Source: a bacterium (GTDB taxonomy: Bacteria; Desulfobacterota; Deferrisomatia; Deferrisomatales; Deferrisomataceae). Taken from it: a stretch of DNA of 38,919 bases. The stretch is from contig JALUTY010000053.1 of assembly GCA_027021615.1 (NCBI GenBank), positions 1-38,919 on the forward strand, written 5' to 3'. The notes beneath the pieces are model-generated. The model was not told the DNA's origin. It did no database searches and saw nothing but the letters and a program-made list of their open reading frames with translations. Positions within the stretch are counted from its first letter, which is position 1. Every line of letters starts with the position of its first letter. The translations under genes and the position numbers were made by a program. Of this stretch, positions 30,192 to 37,012 are shown in pieces.

Positions 30192-30887
30192 CTACTCGTC
30201 GCTGCCCCCCAGCATGCCGGAGCGCAGCAGGAAGTAAAGGAGCTGCATCACCGAGGTGACCGCGGCGGCCACGTAGGTGAGGGCCGCGGCCGTGAGCACC
30301 TGCCGGGCGCCGGACATCTCGTCGGGCCCCAGGATGCCCACGCTCTCGACCGCGGCCAGGGCCCGACGGCTCGCGTTGAACTCCACGGGCAGGGTCACCA
30401 GCTGGAACGCCACCGCCGCCGCGAAGAACACCACTCCCAGCTTCACCAGGGCCGTGGCCTGGAGGAGGAACCCGAACACCAAAAGGGGCCAGGCCAGCTG
30501 GGACCCCACCGACGCGGCCGGCACTAAGGCCGTGCGAAGGCTGAGCGGCGCATAGCCGGCCGCGTGCTGCAGGGCGTGGCCCGCCTCGTGGGCGGCCACC
30601 CCCACGGCCGCGAGGCTGGGCGTGGCGTACACGTCCGGGCTCAGCCGCAGCACCCGGGACCGGGGATCGTAGTGGTCGGAGAGGAACCCCTGGGCGGTCT
30701 CGATGCGCACGTCGTGGAGCCCAGCCCGGGCCAGGATCAGCTCCGCGGCCCGGGCGCCGGTGACGCCCCTCCGGTTCATCCTCTCGCCGTACTTTCGGAA
30801 CGCCGACTGGACCCACATCTGGGCCGCCAAGGACAGAAGGAACGCCGGACCGATCAGGATGAAGTACAAGGGGTCGAAGTAGAACAT
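30192..30887 (-). CDS. Membrane zinc metallopeptidase (YugP/Zn_peptidase_2 family)
   Basis: 231 residues. N-terminal membrane helix (YFILIGPAFLLSLAAQMWVQ), QSAFRKYGERMNRRGVTGA, then HExxH in GVAAHEAGHALQH with the neighbouring PLSLRTALVPA, and three more helices. This matches the YugP neutral zinc metallopeptidase family (PF04298), thought to cleave membrane proteins. ATG at 30887 with AAGGAGAG; the reading back to 31082 would use repeat-rich DNA. Stand-alone gene; downstream is the 29993 palindromic element. Confidence 0.9.
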   Translation of the reverse strand: MFYFDPLYFILIGPAFLLSLAAQMWVQSAFRKYGERMNRRGVTGARAAELILARAGLHDVRIETAQGFLSDHYDPRSRVLRLSPDVYATPSLAAVGVAAHEAGHALQHAAGYAPLSLRTALVPAASVGSQLAWPLLVFGFLLQATALVKLGVVFFAAAVAFQLVTLPVEFNASRRALAAVESVGILGPDEMSGARQVLTAAALTYVAAAVTSVMQLLYFLLRSGMLGGSDE

Positions 30888-30907
30888 GGACCGTCTCTCC
30901 TTAAGAA

Positions 30908-31028
30908 GCCAGAAGGCTGAGAAGCGGTGACACAGTGACCAGTGGGAACTTCGGTGACGGGTGACAGCCTCGCCGCCTAGCCACCCCTCGTCCCAACGTC
31001 CCAGGAACTTCGGTCTTCGGTCGTCAGT
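30908..31028. repeat. Heptamer/octamer arrays upstream of the YugP gene
   Basis: Contains AGAAGGCTGAGAAGCGGTGACAC, GTGACCA/GTGACGG heptamers and GGTCTTC/GGTCGTC units. Separate from the GC hairpin at 31166. Confidence 0.65.
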
Positions 31029-31165
31029 CAAAAGCCGTGAACCCCCAAGCTCCCAGGCCGCCGCCGGGGCCTCCGGGAGCATGGAGCCTGACTCCGATGG
31101 TGAGTCTGGGGCCTCCGACGGAGCGCGACGCCCGAGCAGCCAGGGCCGCCCGGTGCAGGGGAGCG

Positions 31166-31195
31166 GCCGCGGCGCGTGCTCTCACGCGCCGCGGC
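31166..31195. repeat. Strong GC hairpin in the 30905-31285 gap
   Basis: Perfect arms CCGCGGCGCGTG and CACGCGCCGCGG around CTCT, extendable by one pair. No T-run on either strand. The rest of this gap holds GGGGCCTCCG twice and no gene. Confidence 0.7.
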
Positions 31196-31285
31196 GGACC
31201 GAACCGTGGCGGCCCCTGCGAGGGCGTACAGAGGAGGAGGAGGCCCCAGATTCACCCCTACCGCAATAGTATACGTAACACCTCG

Positions 31286-31897
31286 CTACCCGTCGTACCA
31301 CCGGGCCCGGTGCAGCAGGTCGGCGGCCGAGAGCTTGCCGGCCCGGAACAGCCGGCAGTCCATGGTCTCCAGGGCCACCCGGCCAGTGCCCTCCGGGGCC
31401 TCCACCTGGATCCAGAGCCGATGGGAGCCGAAGTCGCTCTTGAGCGTACCCTCCCCCACCAGGAACGCCACGATCAGGAACGGGTCGGCGGCCACGTCCT
31501 CATCCCACCGCACCCACACCCGGATGTCCCACCGGCCCTCCCGGGCCCGTTCCGGATCCAGGGACCGCACCAGCTTGCAGTCCGACACCGGCACGCCCGC
31601 TCCCCGGGCCACCTCCTGCAGGGTCCGGGCCATCGCCAACCGGCGCCAGGACGATCGCCGGACCCCCGCCAGGGCCGCCACGAGCCGGGAGCGCACCGCT
31701 GGGTCGAGGTCCGTGGCCGCGTTCACCGCCGATGCGAACCGCTCCGCCAGGGCGGCCGGGGCCCCCCGCCTCCCCCCTTTGGGGCCCGCCGGAAGCGCGA
31801 TCCACACGAGCAAAGCATGGAGGGCCAGGCTCACCCCCACGCACAGGGTCAACAGCCTGCGTTCCCGGGTCCCCATGGGCCGCAACACGGTCTGCAT
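31286..31897 (-). CDS. Membrane-anchored protein of unknown function, last gene of the peptide-importer operon
   Basis: 203 residues. One N-terminal transmembrane helix (LLTLCVGVSLALHALLVWIA, about 15-34), then a soluble domain presumably in the periplasm with VRRSSWRRLAMARTLQEVAR, SDCKLVRSLDPERA, RWDIRVWVRWDED and LHRARWYDG. I do not recognise a family. ATG at 31897 with GGAGG nine bases upstream, 22 bases after the peptide-importer ATPase stop, so likely cotranscribed. Homology is untested. Confidence 0.65.
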   Translation of the reverse strand: MQTVLRPMGTRERRLLTLCVGVSLALHALLVWIALPAGPKGGRRGAPAALAERFASAVNAATDLDPAVRSRLVAALAGVRRSSWRRLAMARTLQEVARGAGVPVSDCKLVRSLDPERAREGRWDIRVWVRWDEDVAADPFLIVAFLVGEGTLKSDFGSHRLWIQVEAPEGTGRVALETMDCRLFRAGKLSAADLLHRARWYDG

Positions 31898-31919
31898 GGG
31901 CCTTGGCCTCCGGTCGGGG

Positions 31920-32873
31920 TCAGCGAAACAGATGGCAGCGGACGCGCCGGCCCGGCTCGGGCCGGGTGTCCTCGGGCACATCCCGATCGCAGGGGCCGAA
32001 CCGCTCCGGGCACCGGGGGTGGAACGGGCAGCCGGGGGGCGGGGCGATCGGGTTCGGCACGTCGCCCTCCGGCACGGTGGGCTCGGTGCGCCGGTCGGGG
32101 TCCGGCACGGGCACGGCCGAGAGCAGGGCCCGGGTGTAGGGGTGGAGGGGCCGAGGAAACAGGGTCTCGGCCGGGGCCTCCTCCACCACCCACCCCAGGT
32201 ACATCACGGCCACCCGGTCGGACACGTGCTCCACCACCCTGAGGTCGTGGCTGATGAACAGATACGTGAGCCCCCGCTCCTCCTTCAGGTCCTGGAGCAG
32301 GTTCAGGATCTGGGCCTGCACCGACACGTCCAGAGCCGATACCGGCTCGTCGGCCACGACCACCCGGGGCTCCACCGCCAGCGCCCGGGCGATCCCGATC
32401 CGCTGGCGCTGCCCTCCGCTGAACTCGTGAGGGTAGGCCTCGGCCGCCTCCGGGGGAAGCCCCACCTGCTCCAGCAACCGCTCCACCCGCGTACGCCGCT
32501 CCCGGCCCCGGGCCAGGTCGTGAATCGCCATGCCCTCACCCACGATGGCGCCCACCCGCATCCGCGGGTTCAGGGAGGCGTGGGGATCCTGGAACACCAT
32601 CTGGACCTCCCGCCGGAACCCACGGACGCCGGCGCGGTCCAGGGCCCAAAGGTCCTGGCCTCGGTACCGGATCTCGCCGGCCGTGGGCCGCTCCAGCCGC
32701 AGCAGAAGTCGGGCCAGGGTGCTCTTTCCGCACCCCGACTCCCCCACCATGGCCAGCGTCTCGCCCGGCTCCAACACCAGGTCCACCCCGTCCACGGCCC
32801 GCAGCCACCGGCGGGGCGCGAACGCCCCCTGCCGCACCGGGTAGTGGCGCCGGACCCCCCTGGCCTCAAACAC
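31920..32873 (-). CDS. Peptide ABC transporter ATP-binding protein (OppF/DppF type)
   Basis: 317 residues. Walker A GESGCGKST, VFQDPHASLNPRM, signature FSGGQRQR, Walker B VVVADEPVSALD, FISHDLRVV, and the C-terminal oligopeptide-ABC domain with the Cys cluster CPFHPRCPERFGPCDRDVP. GTG at 32873 overlaps the preceding ATPase gene by eight bases. One of two ATPases of the same importer. Confidence 0.96.
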   Translation of the reverse strand: MFEARGVRRHYPVRQGAFAPRRWLRAVDGVDLVLEPGETLAMVGESGCGKSTLARLLLRLERPTAGEIRYRGQDLWALDRAGVRGFRREVQMVFQDPHASLNPRMRVGAIVGEGMAIHDLARGRERRTRVERLLEQVGLPPEAAEAYPHEFSGGQRQRIGIARALAVEPRVVVADEPVSALDVSVQAQILNLLQDLKEERGLTYLFISHDLRVVEHVSDRVAVMYLGWVVEEAPAETLFPRPLHPYTRALLSAVPVPDPDRRTEPTVPEGDVPNPIAPPPGCPFHPRCPERFGPCDRDVPEDTRPEPGRRVRCHLFR

Positions 32874-33843
32874 GGCGCTCCACCCTCACGCACCGGGCCC
32901 GGTGACCCGGCCGCTTCTCCTCCAGGACCGGCACCGCGGCCACACACTCCTTCACCGCCTCCGAGCACCGGTCCCGGAACGGGCACCCCGACGGCACCCG
33001 CGAGGGGTGGGGCACGTTCCCGGGGATGGCCCGCAGCCGCTCCCCCCTCCGGAGGCCCGGGGCGCCGGGAAGGGAGCCCAGCAGGCCCCGGGTGTAGGGG
33101 TGCAGGGGTTCCTCGAACAGCATCTCGGTGGTCGCCTCCTCCACGGCATACCCCGCGTACATCACCACCACTCGGTCCACGTTCTGGGCCACCAGCCCCA
33201 GGTCGTGGGTGATCAGCAGCAGGGACATGCCCCGGTCTCTCCGGAGCCGCCCCAGGAGCCGCATGATCTGGGCCTGGATCGTCACGTCCAGGGCCGTGGT
33301 GGGCTCGTCCGCCACCAGCAGCTTGGGCCGACAGGCCACCGCGATGGCGATCATGACCCGCTGCCGCAGCCCCCCGGAAAGCTGCGCCGGGTAGGCCCGC
33401 AGCCGCTCCGCCGGGGCCGGGATCCCCACCTCCATCAGGAGCTCCACGCACCGGCGCCTCGCCTCGTCCCGGGACAGATCGAGATGGGTGCTCAGGGCCT
33501 CCCCCACCTGGAACCCCACCGTGAACACCGGGTTCAGGCTGGTCATGGGCTCCTGGAACACCATGCCGATCTCCCGGCCCCGAACCTTCCGGTACTCCTC
33601 GGGGGGCAGCCCCACCAGCTCTCGACCGTCCAGCCGGATCGAGCCGGCCCGGACCCGGCCCGGCTCGGGCACGAGCCCCATCAGGGACAGGGCGGTCACG
33701 CTCTTGCCGCACCCCGACTCGCCCACCAGCCCCACGGCCTCGCCGGCCCCCACCCGCAGGTCGAGCCCGCGCACCGCCGGCACCTCGCCCGCCGGCGTGT
33801 GGAACGAGACCTGGAGATTCTCGACCTCGAGGAGTTCGGGCAA
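32866..33843 (-). CDS. Peptide ABC transporter ATP-binding protein (OppD/DppD type)
   Basis: 325 residues. Walker A GESGCGKSVTAL (the D-type Val after GKS), MVFQEPMTSLNPVFTVG, signature LSGGLRQRV, Walker B LLVADEPTTALD and Cys-rich C-terminus CPFRDRCSEAVKEC. The start codon is TTG at 33843, well supported by AAGGAGT. An upstream gap of 440 bases containing a MITE-like element separates it from the permease gene; transcription may still read through. Confidence 0.95.
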   Translation of the reverse strand: MPELLEVENLQVSFHTPAGEVPAVRGLDLRVGAGEAVGLVGESGCGKSVTALSLMGLVPEPGRVRAGSIRLDGRELVGLPPEEYRKVRGREIGMVFQEPMTSLNPVFTVGFQVGEALSTHLDLSRDEARRRCVELLMEVGIPAPAERLRAYPAQLSGGLRQRVMIAIAVACRPKLLVADEPTTALDVTIQAQIMRLLGRLRRDRGMSLLLITHDLGLVAQNVDRVVVMYAGYAVEEATTEMLFEEPLHPYTRGLLGSLPGAPGLRRGERLRAIPGNVPHPSRVPSGCPFRDRCSEAVKECVAAVPVLEEKRPGHRARCVRVERRV

Positions 33844-33889
33844 GCACGCACTCCTTATCGGGCCTCCGGCCCACTGAGCGGCGGGGCAG

Positions 33890-33920
33890 ATGGGAGGCTA
33901 GGAGGCTAGGACGCTTGCCC
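33890..33920. repeat. Octamer array (GAGGCTAG/GACGCTTG)
   Basis: Three to four octamers AGGCTAGG/AGGCTAGG/ACGCTTGC in the leader of the OppD-type gene. Confidence 0.7.
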
Positions 33921-33982
33921 CCCCGGATTCCCACGCGTTCTAGGAATCACCATGCCACTTCGCCTCCACCTCACGGTCCGGG

Positions 33983-34173
33983 GGGCATGGGGCCTGCTGG
34001 AGCGCCGGGCGCGGCTCCTTGGCTCGCCGCGCCCCCCGAACATCCGTAGCTTTGTCGAATTCTAGGGCCCTCCGCTGCCGCCGCCCGAACAAGCTGCTCC
34101 GGCAACGGCATGCGAAGGCGCGGCGATCGGATGTTGCACTCGCGCCCGGCCGGAAGCAGGCCCCATGCCCCGC
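33983..34173. mobile_element. MITE-like element, copy D (subfamily B/D)
   Basis: About 190 bases with ends GGGCATGGGGCCTGCTGG and CCGGAAGCAGGCCCCATGCCC-type right arm (20-base core AAGCAGGCCCCATGCCC). Shares CGGCATGCGAAGGCGCGGCG with copy B. It splits the peptide-importer gene cluster between the permease and the ATPase genes. Confidence 0.75.
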
Positions 34174-34240
34174 CGTCGGCAATGGGCCCCGAACCAAAAA
34201 GAGTTACCCTTTCCCGGTGTCCGCCCCCCAGGGGCCTGAG
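34171..34240. repeat. Conserved GTTAC block, copy 2
   Basis: GGCAATGGGCCCCGAACCAA followed by GAGTTACCCTTTCCCGG and CCCCCCAGGGGCCTG, homologous to 35951-36024. The CCCC/GGGG arms around CCAG could form a small hairpin. Confidence 0.55.
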
Positions 34241-34283
34241 CGACTTCCATCGTCGCCTGACCCCACAGGAGCCTGGGGGCTTC

Positions 34284-35141
34284 TCAGTCGTTGACCTTGG
34301 GGTCCAGGGCGTCCCGCAGCCCCTCACCCAGGAGATTGTAACCCAACACCGTCAGAAAGATCGCCATGCCCGGGAACACAGTGACCCACCACCCACTGGC
34401 CAGGTTGTCCCGGGCCCGGGCCAGCATGTTCCCCCAGGAGGGCTGGGGCGGCTGCACCCCCAGCCCCAGGAACGACAGGCTCGACTCCACCAGGATGGCG
34501 CCGGCGATCCCCAGGGTGGCCGACACCAGCACCGGCACGAGGGCGTTGGGAAGCAGGTGAAGGAACAGGATGCGCAGGTCCCCCGCCCCCTGCACCCGGG
34601 CCGCCAGCACGAACTCCCGCCCCTTGAGGCTGAGCACCTCGGCCCGGACCAGCCGGCACACCCCCATCCAGCCGGTGGCCCCGATGATCACCATGATCAG
34701 CCAGATCGACGGCTTCAAAAACGCAATGGCCGAGAGGATCAGGAAGAACGTCGGGATGGACTGCATGAGGTCCACGAACCGCATGACGAGGCTGTCCCAC
34801 CAGCCCCCGTAGTAGCCGGCCGTGCACCCCAGCACCGTGCCGATGCCCACCGAGATTCCCACCGCCACGAACCCCACCAGAAGGCTGATGGGGGCTCCGT
34901 ACACCAGGCGTGAGAACACGTCCCGGCCCAGCTCGTCGGTGCCGAACCAGTGGCGGGCGCTCGGCGGCTCCAGGATGTGGCGGACATCCACCTGGGCCGG
35001 GTCATAGGGAGCGATCCAGGGGTGGAGCACGGCCACCACGGCCAGGATCAAAACGATCGCCAACCCCGCCACGGCCTGCCGGTTCCGGCGAAGACGGCGC
35101 CACAGCGTCTTCCAAGGGCCCACGTGGGGGATCTGGGTCAT
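34284..35141 (-). CDS. Peptide ABC transporter permease (OppC/DppC type)
   Basis: 285 residues, about six helices. N-terminal RRNRQAVAGLAIVLILAVVA, the OppC_N segment HWFGTDELGRDVFSRLVYG, and the EAA loop REFVLAARVQGAGDLRILF. ATG at 35141 overlaps the stop of the MshEN-domain gene by ATGA, so these two are translated together. Forms the membrane channel with the OppB-type permease. Confidence 0.95.
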   Translation of the reverse strand: MTQIPHVGPWKTLWRRLRRNRQAVAGLAIVLILAVVAVLHPWIAPYDPAQVDVRHILEPPSARHWFGTDELGRDVFSRLVYGAPISLLVGFVAVGISVGIGTVLGCTAGYYGGWWDSLVMRFVDLMQSIPTFFLILSAIAFLKPSIWLIMVIIGATGWMGVCRLVRAEVLSLKGREFVLAARVQGAGDLRILFLHLLPNALVPVLVSATLGIAGAILVESSLSFLGLGVQPPQPSWGNMLARARDNLASGWWVTVFPGMAIFLTVLGYNLLGEGLRDALDPKVND

Positions 35142-35815
35142 CGTTGGGATCGCAGGGCTGCTTCCAGTTCTTTGCGGGTGAGCACCCCTTTGGCCTCCAG
35201 CACCCGGATCAGCACCTTCAGCAGCTCGCCGGTGTCCAGCCCATCGAGCGCACCCACCCTCCGCTCCTCTCCTTTCTGGAGGATCACCATCTCATCCTCC
35301 CCTCCCGGGCCCCCGGCCGCCCCCACGGGCACCCGTTCGGACCGGGGGGTCTGGGCCGCAGGGTCCTTGCCCTGCTTCCGGTAGTAGTAGTTGATGGCCC
35401 GGGTGATGCCGGACTCGGTGGCCACCACCGGCCGCACATTTACACCGGTCTGGAACTCGATCTCGCTGATCGCATCCAGGTTGGTGGGATCGGCCATGGC
35501 AAGGATCACGGCCCTCTTGCCCAGCTCCTCCTTTAGGGCCACCGGCATCACATGGTACTTCTCGGCGATCCGCAGGGGCACGGCCGCCACGGCCCGAGGA
35601 GAGATCCGGACCTTCCGGAAGTCCACGGCGGGCAGCCGCAGCTGGGCCGACAGGCACCGGAGGATGTCCTCCTCCCTTGCGAACCCCATGCGCACCAGGG
35701 TGGATCCCAGCTTCCCCCCCCAGGTCTTCTGGCTGCTCAGGGCCGCCTGGAGCTGGGTCTCGGTGATGAGACCAGCGTCCATCAGGATCTCCCCCAGCCG
35801 CTTTCGTCGAGGCAC
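35138..35815 (-). CDS. Stand-alone MshEN (GspE_N) domain protein, candidate c-di-GMP receptor
   Basis: 225 residues. The N-terminal pair of 24-residue motifs fits the c-di-GMP-binding MshEN pattern: motif 1 spans 6-29 (RLGEILMDAGLI start, LQAALSSQ end), a five-residue spacer KTWGG (30-34), and motif 2 spans 35-58 (KLGSTLVRMG start, CLSAQ end). Motif 1 has the Arg; motif 2 has Lys. The middle of the domain (to ~150) continues as in GspE_N (VPLRIAEKYHVMPVAL, MADPTNLDAISEIEFQTG), but no ATPase follows. A third, motif-like C-terminal piece (VLEAKGVLTRKELEAALRSQ) is present. GTG at 35815 with AAGGGGA. It overlaps the OppC-type permease start (ATGA) and lies after the OppB-type gene. Possible c-di-GMP control of peptide uptake. 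Confidence 0.85.
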   Translation of the reverse strand: MPRRKRLGEILMDAGLITETQLQAALSSQKTWGGKLGSTLVRMGFAREEDILRCLSAQLRLPAVDFRKVRISPRAVAAVPLRIAEKYHVMPVALKEELGKRAVILAMADPTNLDAISEIEFQTGVNVRPVVATESGITRAINYYYRKQGKDPAAQTPRSERVPVGAAGGPGGEDEMVILQKGEERRVGALDGLDTGELLKVLIRVLEAKGVLTRKELEAALRSQR

Positions 35816-35827
35816 CGTCGTCCCCTT

Positions 35828-35876
35828 CCCAGTAACTTCGGTCGTTGGTCGTCAGTCGTTGGTCGTCGGTCGAAGG
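35828..35876. repeat. Heptamer array GGTCGTY
   Basis: Units GGTCGTT, GGTCGTC, AGTCGTT in exact 7-base period, just upstream of the MshEN gene start. Confidence 0.8.
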
Positions 35877-35950
35877 CCCGCCCCGACGTCGGAGCCGGGG
35901 GACATGGGTTTCAGGGGCCAGAATTCATCTGGTTCCTGACCCCCCTGTCC

Positions 35951-36024
35951 CGCCGCCAGCAATGGCCCCCGGACCAACCAAAGTTACCCTTCCCGTTGTA
36001 GGGCCCCGCAGGGGCCTGCTGGAG
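35951..36024. repeat. Conserved GTTAC block, copy 3
   Basis: GCAATGGCCCCCGGACCAA, then CAAAGTTACCCTTCCCGTTG and AGGGGCCTGCTGGAG, closely related to 34171-34240. Here it is not attached to a full MITE-like element but to a fragment with GGGGCCAGAATTC as in copy F. Confidence 0.55.
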
Positions 36025-36028
36025 CTTT

Positions 36029-37009
36029 TTACGTCCTCCCGAACCGGATCCGCGGGTCCACGAGGGCGTACGCCACGTCGGCCACCAGGTTGCCCAGCAG
36101 GGTGAGCCCGCTGCCCAGGAGAAGGATGCCCTGGATCACCGGGTAGTCGCGGGCCATCACGCTCTGGTAGAACAGCTGCCCCATGCCCGGGATGGCGAAG
36201 ATCGTCTCGAAGATCACGCTGCCCCCGATGAGGGCAGGGATCCAGAACCCCATGAGCGTCACGATGGGCAGCAGGCTGTTGCGCAGGGCGTGCACATAGA
36301 CCACCCGCCACTCCGGCAGCCCCTTGGCCCGGGCCGCGGTGACATAGTCCTGACGAATCACCTCGAGCATCGAGCCCCGCATGTACCGGCTGATGCCGGC
36401 CAGGCCCCCAACGGCCGACACGAACACCGGCAGGATCAGATGCTGCACCCGGTCCCAGAACCGGGCCAGGGGCGGCAGGTTGGCCGCACCCAGAGACTCG
36501 AGCCCCGAGATCGGCAGCCAGCCCAGGTCCACCCCCAGCCACTTCATCAGCAGCAGGGCCAGCCAGAAGCTGGGCACCGAGAACCCCGCGAACACCAGTA
36601 CCGTGGTGGTCCGGTCGAACCGAGAGCCCCTGCGCACCGCCGAGATCACCCCCAGCGGCACGGCCGTGGCCAGGATCAGCACCAGGCTCAGCAGGTTCAG
36701 GAGCAGGGTGACCGGCAGCCTCTCCCGGATCTTGTCCCACACCGGGCGCTTGTCCGGGCTGAAGCTGACTCCCAGGTCCAGCCGGGCGACCCGGCCGAGC
36801 CAGGTCACGTACTGGACCGGCAACGGCTTGTCCAGCCCGTAGTACGCCTCGAACCGCTCCCGGAACTCGGCGCCCACCTTGGGGTTGAGCTCGGTGTAGA
36901 GCTCGGTGGGGGAGCCCGGCGCCATGTGCATCAGCAGAAACGAGATCAGGGTGATCCCGAAGAGCATCGGGATCATGAACGCGATCCGCTTCGCGATGTA
37001 CCCCAGCAT
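36029..37009 (-). CDS. Peptide ABC transporter permease (OppB/DppB type)
   Basis: 326 residues, six helices. N-terminal [28 protein letters not shown], and EAA loop [20 protein letters not shown] with [19 protein letters not shown] at 37009 follows the binding-protein stop by three bases and has no clear Shine-Dalgarno sequence, suggesting translational coupling. Second gene of the importer operon. Confidence 0.96.
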   Translation of the reverse strand: MLGYIAKRIAFMIPMLFGITLISFLLMHMAPGSPTELYTELNPKVGAEFRERFEAYYGLDKPLPVQYVTWLGRVARLDLGVSFSPDKRPVWDKIRERLPVTLLLNLLSLVLILATAVPLGVISAVRRGSRFDRTTTVLVFAGFSVPSFWLALLLMKWLGVDLGWLPISGLESLGAANLPPLARFWDRVQHLILPVFVSAVGGLAGISRYMRGSMLEVIRQDYVTAARAKGLPEWRVVYVHALRNSLLPIVTLMGFWIPALIGGSVIFETIFAIPGMGQLFYQSVMARDYPVIQGILLLGSGLTLLGNLVADVAYALVDPRIRFGRT

Positions 37010-37012
37010 GGA

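Noticed and set aside
35951-36024. Known c-di-GMP or other riboswitch upstream of the MshEN gene
   Set aside because: The block does not show the GEMM or any other riboswitch pattern I can recognise and also occurs in unrelated gaps.
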